A stretch of DNA of 64,000 bases from Druceiella hillmani (GCA_039881145.1 JAYKKI010000005.1:28537001-28601000), one strand, 5' to 3'. Shown: positions 49,896 through 61,537, numbered from the stretch's first letter. Translations and numbers: made by a program. Notes: generated from the sequence alone by a model not told the origin.

Positions 49896-50928
49896 CAGGT
49901 GCCGGACCGGAAAATGTCAAAGGCTACTTTTCGTCCCGAAAATTCTCTTTCTAACGAATATTATAATCCTAATTAATCTTGTGAACATAAAAGTGTGTTT
50001 GCTTGTCCTTCTATCACATTACAATGAAGCAACAGATCGATATGATTTTCTGTCACGTGGCTTTCTGCACTGAGACACCTGGTGGGCCAATAAATAATAT
50101 ATGTTATTTTTTGTTTCGAAAAATCTTCATCTTGAGGAAAAAATCTTATTTAAAATAAAAAAGGACGTAAAGGGAATAGTGAAGCCACATCGCAAAAGGA
50201 GTCACGGAAAGACGTGGATTTTTCAAACGCAACATAAGATAGCAAGAGGATAACTCCCTTTAATCTCTATATTATAAAGAGAAAATGTGTATGTTTTAAT
50301 TTTCATTTGTATTATAAAGCCGCGAAAATAAAGGCTTAGCATTTAATTTCCTGTAATCATTCTGAAAGGCGATGCAATTTCACTTTCTCTATATAAGTTT
50401 TTAACATAAATAGCTGATCGAAGTTGGGTGTATATATTTGTAATTACAGATGAAACGGGTCTTCTTTTAGTCGTTTTTTTATACCAACTTTGAACAATTA
50501 GTATTATTCTAAAATGTTACTATAATAATTTATTAGGACGAATAAGCGAATTGCGTTAAATAGTTGAATAAATGGAATGAAATCAAAACTAATAATAATA
50601 TAAAGACCGAGAGGCGATTTATTTGATTTCCAATATAACGAATGTAGTAGAGGAACTTTAAAATTATAACGCTTACATGCGTTTAAATGAAATATATAAA
50701 AAGGTAGTAAAGAATATGGAATTTACAATTTTGCAATTTTTTCATTTTCACTGTGCTGAAATCATTTATGGAATATCCAATTTGACGTGATATCTAAAAT
50801 AAATAAGAACAATTTTCAACAATTACGTCCACTAGAAATTCGTGGGCTTAATTGTTAACTAATCTTTATTTATTTAATAATCATATGTGTTTATATTTAT
50901 ACATTTGTGTGTGTGTATATGTACACAC
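49896..50928. other. Non-coding stretch, possibly part of a Helitron-type repeat
   Basis: The start has GACCGGAAAATGTCAAAGGC and CTTTTCGTCCCG, and near 50255-50300 there is TTTAATCTCTATATTATAAA with GAGAAAATGTGTATG. Both strings resemble parts of common insect Helitron-type or other non-autonomous repeats, but the order is unusual and I see no boundaries. Confidence 0.35.

Positions 50929-50992
<64 letters not shown>
50929..50992. repeat. (TA)n microsatellite
   Basis: TA run of about 65 bp preceded by GTGTGTGTATATGTACACAC, itself partly palindromic. Confidence 0.95.
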
Positions 50993-50995
<3 letters not shown>

Positions 50996-51074
50996 ATAAA
51001 GTTTAAAAATTTCACAATTTCGTTAACCCTCGTATACGAGTGTTTATGGCTACTGCAATAAAATGCTGACACTG

Positions 51075-51123
51075 GCATTTAATTAGTTGTAAATTATTGT
51101 GCCGGCAGTTAAATTTTCTTTCT
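51075..51123 (-). repeat. Single inverted copy of a piece of the 255-bp array unit
   Basis: GCATTTAATTAGTTGTAAAT and the following TATTGTGCCGGC, then TTAAATTTTCTTTC, are the reverse complement of the central part of the 255-bp unit (for example 48651-48703). It shows that the unit is, or derives from, a dispersed element. Confidence 0.8.
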
Positions 51124-52244
51124 GACACTTGGCGCCTTAGGCTGTAAATATAATCAAACGTGTAACGCTATCAAATATTGCATTGCTAGCGGAACGCACT
51201 TGCATCTTTTAAATGAAGTGGTAAAGTTTGGAGTCAATTTCAATTCGGAGTTGAATTTTCCTAGTTTTTTAAAATATGTAACGAAAATATCTTTTAGAAG
51301 GTTTACGTTTTTGCTTTAGAATCCAGTTTTGTGTTGATTTTTTATTCCTTTCGTCAGAGTGTCAAGAATATTAGAAATCATTCACAGTCCATACAATATA
51401 AAGAACGGCCTGGAGATAATATATTTCCATAAGACGTTTCATCTTTAGTCATTTGTAAGAGTTATTTATGACACAATATTTTCTGTTTTTTTTAATTTAA
51501 ACTGGATATATTTGGATTACTCGTAAACAATGGCATATAGATGTTGTCCGCAAAAAATACGGTCTATAACCAAGTAAACTTATGTACGATAATATTTAAT
51601 TTTAATATTTTATCATCACAGAATGATGACGAATTTTAAAATAATAAATAAAGGATATTAAATGAGTATTAAATGTATGCGTACCATACAATTAATCATC
51701 TTATCATTTTATATTTATTAAAATGCAGATTATGTAAAATAAGTAAAAAGAACGATAAATAGAACATTCGTTAAAAATTTTCAAAATGTTACAAATTAAG
51801 GGTAAGGTGAGTGAGTAATTTTGGTGAAAAATTCTGTGCCTCTATTGCAAAACTTAAATAAAAAGTTTGGAAAGATTAATAAATTATACATGTTACTATT
51901 TCGTTTATTCATATCAAAATCACTTGAAACTATTGCAAATTATTAGTTACATCAAATTTATTCGAAAGTTCTTTTAAAATTTCAGGGGAAACACTAAAAA
52001 GTCATTGCCCTTTTTGTTAAATTAAAAACAATCGCACTAGTTTCTAAACTCCATATTTAACCATTGTTGTAGTTTACGAAAAATAAATTCCAAAACTTCA
52101 ATATCATTAAAAAATAAATTAAATTTCTGTAAAATTAAAATGTACAATGTTTCGTGCTTAAGGTGGAAACAGTTCTTAATTAACAAAACATGACATTCGT
52201 TATTATGTTTTCGTTATTATGTTTTTTACACATTCGTTATTATT
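51124..52244. other. AT-rich non-coding stretch
   Basis: No gene or recognised element. Confidence 0.45.
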
Positions 52245-52458
52245 CAATGCTTTACCACGACTTAGGTTTCGTTGTATTATAACATCTTCAGGTGGGATAT
52301 TAGCAAAGATTAACTCTTAGGAACAACCAACATCATTTATATGTCGTGGTAAAGAAATTAAAGAAAGTAGAAATAATATTACATCACGTAGTTTCATTTA
52401 ATTGTGAATAATGAATTTCTACAAAATTAACGCCAAATACATTCAATATTTAAAATAT
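52245..52458. mobile_element. PLE fragment with a head-to-head inverted junction, copy B
   Basis: 52245-52342 is minus-sense PLE (the part from CATATAAATG through the ribozyme-like block to GTGGTAAAG). At 52343 it switches to plus-sense sequence starting GTCGTGGTAAAG and running to the family end near 52455 (AACGCCAAATACATTC). An inverted, truncated piece joined to the 3' end is a known habit of PLEs. Here the plus-sense arm starts within about three bases of the predicted ribozyme cleavage point. Confidence 0.75.
52252..52296 (-). ncRNA. Hammerhead-ribozyme-like motif, PLE copy B (core intact, stems weakened)
   Basis: Minus strand: CTGAAGA and GAAA cores and the GTC site are all present. 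Helix II has one mismatch (GTTAT with ACAAC) and helix III loses one of three pairs (ACC with AGT). Helix I CCAC/GTGG is intact. Probably inactive or weak. Confidence 0.5.
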
Positions 52459-54506
52459 CAAGTTAACCCTAGAAAATTTAATATAAATATATTTCTTTTA
52501 TCAAATGTAGTAGGTAATAGAATGTCCTTTCATAAATCAATTAGTTATTTAAGAATAAATATGATGGTCATTAATTATTTTTTTATACACATCTGATGAT
52601 TTAAAATAATAAAATGGAGGACGGATTTCTAACATTTCCTTTTCAATAATTGACATGATGTTTTTCTGGCACCACTTTTAGAGGTAGAATTAGATGTCAT
52701 CATTTTATTAAAGCTGTTTATCGAATAAGGTTTTATTTTTCTGGTAATTTAAAATGACACACTGAACCGTTTAAATAGCCAATATTAATATATTTTAACG
52801 ATAATGATGTTGCCTGTTGATGATTTTTCACTCGATTACGTTGTCACTCTACAGTGTTCAGGGTCCAAAAATAATTGGAATAAATGCCGTGTAAGTGATT
52901 GTGGGAACCAATAATGAAATCCAATTGTTTTGCTCTTTCGAAGAAAATAGTATAGTTTCAAGTTTAATTTTATTAGCCGAGTTTTTGCATTTTACTATAT
53001 AAATCAAATTTCAAAAACCTGACGATTGAATTCAGTTGCAAGTCTTTATATGAAGTATTTGGCATATTTAAACTGTTTAATTATAGTTACAGAGCCAAAC
53101 GTAATTTTAATTACCAAGATTTCAATTTAAATTTGTCAAATGCTCTTAATTCAGTTTTTATATTAGAAACATGAACTTTAGACTGCATTTTAATAAAAAT
53201 TGTAATGAAAATAAACACAACTTATATTTTTCACAGATATTTGAATTGATTAAACATAGTCAAATTGACAGCGGTAGGACATGGAGAGTTTCTAATTATT
53301 TCTGTTACTTTTAAATTGAGTCAAATTGCTTTTATGAAAAGTTGTTTACGATAATATAAAGTCTTCTTACTTTAATTTATTTTTAATTTAGTTATTTTAT
53401 TTAATAATTTCCCTAATTATACCTAATTTATTCAACCTTTTCAAGAATATTATCCATTACTCCATATTTTTAAATTCAATATTTCGACTATAAATAAAAT
53501 TTTTGCACAGTGACGAGTTGATGCTCAAGATATAGGTGATGTATTAAAATTAATTATACTTTATATCCTACGTATCATTAAAATGGCAGGTATTTTAGGT
53601 GAAATCAGGATCTGGAACCTAGTTAAACTATAGCTCTGAGAAATAAATAGAAGTCTGTGAATTAAAAGATAATGTAACCAAAATTTGTCATTTGAGATAT
53701 GCGCTACATAATCAAGCTCATAAAGTTTCATTGTACGATAAACGTGTCACATCGTTCCAGACGCGCTCTCGTTTTTAATAGTTAAGAGAAATAAATTTTC
53801 CACTCTCATTGGAAAAGTAACTTGATTTTTATTTTACTTACTTTTGAAAGTTGTCTCCTTAGAAATTTTTGATAGTTCACGTCGTTTCGTTTCAGCTCGC
53901 AATTTGTCTTCCTTAATGGACTTTTATGAAGTTAAAGTTAAAACGCGACCATTATCAAAAGTTTCCCGGGAAAGGGTACGTGTTATTAGAGGTCCTTTAA
54001 AAGGATAACTAGTCGATACTCATTTTGTTACTTTTGTTATATTTATTACAATGACCTCAGGGAATAAATATTTATAACGATAGATTTTACTTTGATTGTT
54101 GCAGTTCAATGAGAAGGCGGAATTTATAGGTTGTAAAATGAAGCTTTATGAGTTTTTGATTTTGATAAATGCTTTAAGAGAAACTGATTATTACGACAGT
54201 AGAAATTGGTGACAATGTTATTCAGAGATAATGCAAAATTAAACTATTTAAATTTTTTTGAGAATGTAGTTTTTTTATTTCTATAACATCCATTTGATTA
54301 ACTTTTGAATATTATTCAATAAACATTTTGTTTTTCAGGGCAATCATGAATATACTAAAATGTTTAATGGTTTCTTTTAATTAGAATAAAAAGCCGTTTA
54401 AGGTTTTTTTCTTTTATTTTATTGAGGGGAAATAAAGCACTTTGATACCAAAAACTGATTAGTTCCAGTTTTTTGTATTAAAGTCTTTCTTTACAAAAGA
54501 AAAGCA
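52459..54506. other. AT-rich non-coding stretch
   Basis: No gene or recognised element. Confidence 0.45.
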
Positions 54507-54609
54507 AATATATATTGAATATATTTGGCGTTAATTTTGTAGAAATTTATTATTCACAATTAAATGAAACTACGTGATGTAGTATTATTTCTACTTTCTT
54601 TAATTTCTT

Positions 54610-54654
54610 TACCACGTCCTAGGTTTCGTTGTATTACAACATCTTCAGGTGGGA
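54610..54654 (-). ncRNA. Hammerhead-ribozyme-like motif, PLE copy C (cleavage triplet mutated)
   Basis: Minus strand: CTGAAGA, helix II GTTGT-AAT-ACAAC, GAAA and helix I CCAC are intact. The triplet before the cleavage point is GAC instead of GTC, which also breaks the closing pair of helix III. Compared with copies A and B, each copy is broken at a different place, so the shared ancestor most likely had a complete motif. Confidence 0.55.
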
Positions 54655-55133
54655 TATTAGCAAAGATTAACTCTTAGGAACAACCAACAGCATTTATATG
54701 TTTCAAACACAAGAGCGGAAGCTTGGTTTGTGCGGATTTTTCCATTGCTTATGTTAATGAGTTTATTGCAGGGGCGCAGTGTAGGTTTTATTATATTTCC
54801 GAGAGTTACACAATATACCAGTATTTTAGTGAGGGTAATAAATTAAATTATTTTTATTATGTGAGGTTATACAATGCAAACTTTACGGTGTATGTAATAA
54901 AATTAAATGGAAGTTATTATCGGTAATATATTTATACAAAAACAAGGGTATTTGAAAGTAAGGACAAGGTAATACACTAATTCTACTTATCTCCGGTTTT
55001 GTGTATTCATAAATTTATTTATTTATTTCTTTTAATTTTTTGTTTTTATTATATATACTTATATTTATATGTGTATAAGTGCTGATACAATTTCCAGGGT
55101 ACTGTAGTATCAATGTTGTATATTTATATATAT

Positions 55134-55322
55134 CTAGAAGATATTAAGATTGGGTGATGATATTATATTTAGCTGTTCATTTAATATATTAACCTTGGTA
55201 TCTTTTTTATGTCTGTTCATTTCTAATGTTTCTAAGATATTAAGTTTATTACCTTTTGTATTTATTTGTAATATATAGGGGGCATTATCAGTATGGGGGT
55301 GATGGTTATTTTCAATGAGATG
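55134..55322 (-). pseudogene. C-terminal fragment of a Penelope-like polyprotein
   Basis: Sixty-two open codons then TAG. The text runs HLIENNHHPHTDNAP, YILQINTKGNKLNILETLEM, NRHKKDTKVNILNEQLN and ends in NIF. The pattern H-L-x-E-x-x-H near the start, KG, LN-LE-xLE, and LNEQL before the stop matches what I know of the C-terminal tail that follows the GIY-YIG nuclease in PLE proteins. The rest of the protein is absent: the frame is cut at 55322 by an inverted duplication. Its position upstream (in sense) of the ribozyme-like block supports the family call. Confidence 0.65.
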
Positions 55323-55323
55323 C

Positions 55324-55410
55324 CAAGGTTAATATATTAAATGAACAACTAAATATAATATCATCACCCATTCTTAATATCTTCTAGATATAATATAAAT
55401 ATACAACATA
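55324..55410 (+). repeat. Inverted duplicate of the PLE coding end
   Basis: This 87-base plus-sense segment is the near-exact reverse complement of 55115-55200 (KVNILNEQL... stop and the first UTR bases), with four or five differences. It starts exactly where the minus-sense reading frame breaks off. It is another case of the inverted 5' junctions typical of PLE insertions. Confidence 0.85.
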
Positions 55411-55845
55411 TATAATATCAAAGCGTTTATTTGAAGCTATTTATGACGAAATTTTACAAGAAGACATAGTAAAAATAAAAATTAATTAAATAAAAAAAAA
55501 ATTAAAAAAGCAAAAAAAATATTTTAATTACCTCTTCATACATTGAACGTGGGCATGAAAAACGTTTTTCTCACGGAAAATTATCTCGATCCACTCTCAT
55601 AAACAAGTTACAAAGATTTAGGCAACTTAATTAAGTTTTTACCCCTATGAAAATGTACTAGGCAGTATGTTTCTGTAATAATAAGAAGTAATATTTGTAA
55701 CACTTTAAATCTATTTTCCCTTAAATATTTAAATTATTACACGTTGGCAAAAACTTATGAAATTGTATCTCCCTCACGTCTTCATTTTCAGAAATTGCGT
55801 ATTCCTAGGGTATATAAATTAAGGACTATCTTAATTGACTATAAA

Positions 55846-56032
55846 TTTTCTCCTATATTAATTCAGTATTCAGAGTTATCTTTGATCTACGACATGAAAA
55901 CTTACCCATTTTGTGCTTATACGTACTGCGAATACTCATTCAATTTTCTCCTATGGTAATTTAATATCATCGTTGGTCTACGACATGAAACTTACCTCTT
56001 ATTCTTATGTGTACTGCGAATACTCATAAATT
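55846..56032 (+). repeat. Tandem duplication, about 98-bp unit, two copies
   Basis: Units start TTTTCTCCTAT at 55846 and 55944. Both contain TCTACGACATGAAA and TACTGCGAATACTCAT. About 80% alike. The 71-codon frame spanning the first copy is not conserved in the second. Confidence 0.8.
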
Positions 56033-56522
56033 ATTCGTGCAGCTGAATTGTAGAATATCTGCTAAAGATATACTGTGATTGTTTCTAGAAATACTGTCAT
56101 TTTTCCGGATATTTTTTTAAAGTACATTAATTTATATATAAGACAGTTTTGTTAACGGCTAATGAGCGCTATGCCAATTTTTAATAATTTTAAAATAAAT
56201 AATATATTCATAGTGCAAGAGTTAAATGTATTATTTACTAATTTTATGTATACAAAATTGTATTTTTATTTATAAATATTATTGAACGTATCTTAGATTT
56301 ATTTGTGATTATTTGTTAGTATATAAATATATATATATTTTTTTGTACTTAATATTTTTGACTAACCAAAATTTTCCATTCCCATATACCTAGTTCGCTT
56401 CATTCGTTCCCGTGGAATGCATATAGTTATATTTTAGGTTTTAATCCGCTTATTAATATCTTGAAGGTATTTCTTAATTTGATCTTTCTAGATTTTTTAT
56501 TTTTTGCATCATTTGCTATTTT

Positions 56523-56595
<73 letters not shown>

Positions 56596-57597
56596 TTTAT
56601 CAAACAACTTTTATGTTCTTTACTTTATTTTCAAAATCAAAATTTGCAGCTGCTCTTGCTTTTTTTTGCACATTTTTGTTCTTTATTACTTTTTTTAAGA
56701 GTTATTTTATTCTTTCCCTCATTTATATTATTTTTTGTTTCAAATGACTTTTCATTACATATTTGCATAGTAAACAAACTTGTCCCCTTTTCATATAACC
56801 AGACTGTTACTTTTTTGTTTTATGCAACGTTTCATTATTTTTAAAAGCGTTACTCAGCACTAATTGAAAGTGATACTTAGATCTTCCTTTAATTATATTT
56901 AAATCATTTATGTCATCATATTTTATAAACATATTTATCCTAGCATTAGTAGGATATCGTTACCTGCACACATACTAAACTATTTTTACGTGTATTTAAT
57001 GCTTCATATAAGAGTACGTACATAATAAATTATAAAGTCGTTACTATTTTTTAATTCGTTGAAAAATATGAGATATTTTTCCACTTAATCAATACAAGAT
57101 TTTATGTAAATAAATTAACAAATATACCACATTACAGATTTACGTGCATAAAATTTTTAAGAATTAATCATTATCGGCCTTGGAACACGAAATATATTAT
57201 CCACACGGGTATGCTAAGGCTACAAAAGTAGGATACTCTTGTTTTCTTGATTAAATTTCTATTTGCAGCTCCTGTGTGCCTTTATACTTATTTGTACCGA
57301 ATTATATTAAAATAAAATTTACATTTGCAAATAGAACACATTTTCTTTCGTTCATAAATTTAAGTAAAGGTAAACATCATGATGAGAACTATATTATAAT
57401 GCTTTTCTTTTTTTTGATCTATGGAAAATGAAACTTTGGATATTTCCTCCTGGTAAGAACATTATGTAAATATTGAATATGCTATTTAAACATGATACCA
57501 AAGCACCAAGCGGTTTTTATGGAATTATGATGTTTTCGTTTAGCAAGCAGAATAAACATTTTGAAACATCGAATTAGATGTAATGATTACAATAATA
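56033..57597. other. AT-rich non-coding stretch with a (TA)n run
   Basis: Only the TA microsatellite at 56525-56590 stands out. The 127-codon frame at 56461-56844 runs through that microsatellite and is a Tyr-Ile plus Phe/Leu artefact. Confidence 0.5.
56525..56590. repeat. (TA)n microsatellite
   Basis: Uninterrupted TA run of about 65 bp. Confidence 0.95.
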
Positions 57598-57657
57598 ATT
57601 ACATCTAATAGGATTCATCACATCCTATTAGATGTGATGAATCCTATTAGATGTAAT
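57573..57657. repeat. Nested palindrome with perfect 25-bp arms
   Basis: 57598-57622 and 57633-57657 are exact reverse complements with a 10-nt loop. The arm half ATTAGATGTAAT also occurs once more at 57573-57584, so the structure can fold in two ways. The loop TCCTATTAGA repeats part of the arm. Confidence 0.9.
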
Positions 57658-58350
57658 AATTTAAATTGAGATGAATCATGATTTAGTCACACAATTTGTT
57701 TCCTATCGTACTTGGACTATTTGGTATATTTTGACAAATTAATTTTCCATTACTTTCTTTCCTCATCGAGTACTAAAAAAAGGGTTCAAAAAATTTAACA
57801 CTTTACATATCAGCACTGTTCAGTGTTGGTGTGTTTATCAATAATTTTAAATGAGCCAATGTGGGCTAAATGTTTAGTTCTTTATCAACTTTTTGAATTA
57901 TTTTTCGTTGAACATGTTATAATTTATCTAAGACTTAAGTTATAACCAAAGTCCATATATCTTTCGTTAAATTAAATGTTTCTCATAAACTGGAGCTTCT
58001 AAGTTATTTTAATACTTAGTGACTCGGTTTTTAAGACATTTATTCCTGTTTTCCCATATTTAAATACAGTTTAAAACTGTTACAAAAGTAACAAAGATTT
58101 TAATTAATTTATACGTTAAATAAATAAACAATTTTTTTAGGGTTCGATAATTTATCAGTGAAATTATATTTTATAATATCTTCTGAATAATTTGTCTTAA
58201 TAACACGAAACGTAAACCTGAACTGCAAAGTTTGAAGCTTTGTAAGTTTCACGTCCAAATGTATTCTATTGATAAATTTGGAATAATTATCGCAGAAATC
58301 CATAATTTAGTGAACATTACACAAAGGTCCAGATACAGAATAAATATAAT

Positions 58351-58700
58351 ATTGAATACATTTGGCGTTAATTTTGTAAAAATTCATTATTCAAAAATAA
58401 TTAATTTTGTAGAAATTCATTATTCAAATTACCCTCACTAAAATACTTGCATATTGTATAACTTTTGAAAGTATAATAAAAACTACACAACTACCCTACA
58501 ATAAATTCACTAACATAAACAGTGGGAAAACCCGGCTTCCGATATTGTTTAGTATAAAATAATAATGCTGTTGGTTGTTTTTTCTTTGCTAATAGCCCAC
58601 CTGAAATTGTTGTAATGTAATGAAACCTAGGTCGTAGTGAAGAACTTAAAGAAAGTAGAAATAATACTACAGCACGGTTTTTCATTTAATTGTGAATAAA
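58351..58700. mobile_element. PLE fragment with inverted junction, copy D
   Basis: 58351-58412 is the minus-sense family end (TTTGGCGTTAATTTTGTA). From about 58431 the sequence is plus-sense PLE: TTACCCTCACTAAAATACT, AACATAAACAGTGG, TGTTGGTTGTT, TTTGCTAATAGCCCACCTGA, and on to TTTAATTGTGAATAA near 58699. The ribozyme-like block (58595-58640) is worn: core CTGAAAT instead of CTGAAGA and a broken helix II. Same inverted layout as copy B. Confidence 0.7.
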
Positions 58701-58897
58701 TATAATGGTTCCAAATCCGTTACACATGATCATAATTCCATACGCTAATGTATTTCAAATCAAACACAAATATAATAGGAAAAGTAAGGTTTTTTTTTTT
58801 CTGTTTGTATCCTGCGATCAGTCATTAGAACTATAAGCAGGTAGGTTGTGGTATGTATCTTGTTTGGGCGAATATAGGGCCAGTGCCCTTAATCGCT

Positions 58898-61537
58898 CTA
58901 ATTATGAAGCACGTCAGCTCTCTTGAGTCTCTTTATCGAGTTGGGCTGCAACAGCATGTGCGAAAGTGGGTTAGGATGGAATGTCAGACGATCTTTGTAT
59001 GTGGCTGTGTAGCGTTTTGCTTCGTCTACGATGGTTGAAATTTGTAGGTATTCGTGGATTTCCGAATTGCGGGAGTACCATGGTGCACCTGATATGACCC
59101 TAAGTATATTGTTTTGGGCTCTTTGTAGGCAGAGTATGTTCGAATTACTGGCCGATGACCACAGTTGAATCCCATATGTCCAAATGGGTTTTATTACGGA
59201 GCAGTACACTCTTAGTTTGTTGCTTAGGGATAGTGCTGACTGTCTTCCTAGAAGCCATAGCAAATTTCTAAATCGAAAATTGATTTCGTTACGCTTATTT
59301 TTGATGTGGTTTTTCCATGTCTTCCTTCGGTCCAGATGAAACCCCAGGTATTTGTCGCAGGACGATTGCAGTAAGGTGTTGGTACCTAAGTTGACTGCAG
59401 GACAAGTTGCACGTCTCAGAGTGAACGTGATGTGGTGAGATTTTTGGGCACTAGCTCTTATACGCCATTTGTTCAACCATTTATTTGTGTCATCGAGTTG
59501 TGCCTGCAGCAATTTACTTGCCTCTTCTAGACTGCTATTACATGCGAGAAATGCAGCATCGTCAGCATAGGTTGCTACTGTAATATTAGGTGTCTGGGGT
59601 AAGTCATTCGTGAAGATGTTGTAAAGCACCGGACCGAGTACCGATCCCTGGGGTACTCCTGCGTGGCAACTATACAAGGAAGACCTGGCGTCACGGTGTT
59701 TTACTCGAAACATTCTGTCTCTAAGGTAAGAATCCGTCAAGGGGTAGAAAGAGTGTGGAAGTGCTTGCTTTATTTTGCATAGTGACCCTTTGTGCCAGAC
59801 CCGATCGAATGCCTGTTGGATATCCAGGAAAGCAGCAGAACAATATTCTTTCCTTTCCAAACAGTCTCGTATAGTACGATAGACTCTGTGTACTTGTTCT
59901 AGGGTCGAATGTTGTTTGCGAAACCCAAACTGATGATCTGGTATGACGTGATTGATATCTAGGTATGCATGTATCCTAGTAAGGATTATTTTTTCCCACA
60001 ATTTGCTTAGAACTGGAGTTAAGCTGACAGGACGGTGTGAGGATGCATCGTTGACTGGTTTACCGGGTTTATGGATCATAACTACCTCGGATATTTTCCA
60101 AATAGCAGGGACATGTTTTGTTCTGAAGGTTGCATTAACGAGGGTTACCAGGAAGACAATACATTTTCTAGGAAGCTCTTTGAGTACCTTCGGGGTGATC
60201 AGGTCAAATCCTGGAGCTTTCTTCGAGTCCAAGCTGGCTATTTCTTTGGACAGCTCCTTTGGGGAAGTAGGTCTTATCGGCAGACACAGCTGCAGGTCCT
60301 GATTTAGGATCAGATCTATTTCAGGGTACTCAGGGTTGTCAGATCCGTTAGGTTTGAAGACATTAGCAAGATGACTGGCAAAGGTCTCAGCTTTTTCTGG
60401 GTCTGTCCGTGCCCATGTATTGCCATTCCAGATTGGCGGTGAACATTGTTGGGGCTGTGGCATATTCCTGGTAGCTTTCCATAAAGAATGGGTCCCATGG
60501 CCATTGGGTGACATCTTTTCCAGTCTTTGTTTAACTGCAGCGTTAGTGACATCAGCAAGAAGAATCTTTAGCTCTTTTATTGCTTTGTTCAGTCGCGTTT
60601 TGTCTTCGCTGTTACGGGAAAGTTGCCAAACTCTACGAAGGCGGCGTTTTTCATAAATTTTTTGACGGATTTCAAACGGGAGCGATGTATTCGCAAATGA
60701 ATGCTTCAGTGTGGGTGTGCTTGTCCACGCTGCCACTTGGATCAGGTTTGTAATGTATAGACATGCATCGTCTACATCTTCAGCAGTTTTTAACGGAAGT
60801 TTGAGAGTGATATTTTCGTCGAGATATTCTCGGAAACCATTCCAATCGGTTTTAGCGTTAGTTAGATAGGAGCTATGGGTATCACGGGGTATCGCAATAG
60901 GGCTTACAGTAAGAAGTATTGGTGTGTGATCAGAAGATCCATCTAGGTTTGACTCGATTAGGAGATTTTGATGACAAATGCCTTTTGTGATAAAAAAGTC
61001 TATAAGATCAGGAGTTCTCTCGGTATCTGTAGGCCAATATGTAGGTCTTCCGGTTGAAATGGTCGCTAGATTGTTGATCTCAGTACTACATTTTAATTCT
61101 CTACCTCTCGTAGTTGTTAACCTAGATCCCCAATGTGTGTGCTTAGCGTTCCAATGAATCGGTTTCCTAAAGCTATGAAAAACTCCGTAAACATATTCTC
61201 CTTAATGGTTCCCCTCGTCCTCTGAGAGGATGAGGGGTCCGGCACGATCATCGATCCGTACAGTTGTAGCTTGCAGGTACTTGGTTTCCCAAGATTCGAG
61301 TAGGCAATGCTTAATGTTCTCCTTAATTACTATTGCCGCACCACCATGAGCTTCCCCTTCGGGGTATGAAGTTGTGTAAACGCAGAATCCACGAATGCAT
61401 ATGCGTGATCTTGATGTATTTTGAGATTCTGATATAAGGCAGGCGTCAAGCTTATTGGTTCACAAAAACATCTCAAGTTCTTTAGTGTTGGGAGCAAGTC
61501 CATTTATGTTCCACGTGGAGATGTGTAGAGAAGTCAT
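58898..61537 (-). pseudogene. LINE ORF2: AP endonuclease plus reverse transcriptase, with stops
   Basis: 880 codons from the ATG at 61537 to the stop at 58898, in one frame overall. N-terminal part: endonuclease, opening HISTWNINGL, with WNAKHTHWGS (about 61160), TPDLIDFFI and the catalytic SDHTPILL. Two stops interrupt it: TGA at codon 26 (61462-61460) and TAA at codon 112 (61204-61202). A short stretch after the second reads correctly only in a shifted frame (FFIALGNRFI), and the expected Gly-Gly-Asp before WNAKH is deleted, so the endonuclease is dead. From about 61200 down to 58898 the frame is open. RT motifs: DSKKAPGFDLITPK, HRPVSLTPVLSKLWEK, FGFRKQHSTLEQ, FLDIQQAFDRVWH, GVPQGSVLGPVLYNIFTNDL and the catalytic ATYADDAAF (YADD at 59569-59558), then YLGFHLD. 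These place it in the Jockey group. Confidence 0.9.

Larger units (their letters stand above)
54507..55322 (-). mobile_element. PLE 3' end with protein C-terminus, UTR and ribozyme-like block, copy C
   Basis: The most complete PLE copy. Reading on the minus strand: protein C-terminus with stop (55322-55134), an AT-rich 3' untranslated part, a block shared with copy D (TTACCCTCACTAAAATACT... at about 54841-54822), TGTTGGTTGTTCC, the ribozyme-like block (54654-54610), and the family end AACGCCAAATATATTC near 54510. Most of the RT and GIY-YIG coding region is missing. An inverted copy of the coding end follows at 55324-55410. Confidence 0.75.

Noticed and set aside
54723..54926. 67-codon plus frame
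   Set aside because: Antisense to the PLE untranslated region; not conserved in copy D.
59952..60656. Plus-strand frames of 78-116 codons inside the LINE
   Set aside because: Antisense shadows of the ORF2 reading frame, which has all the RT motifs on the minus strand.
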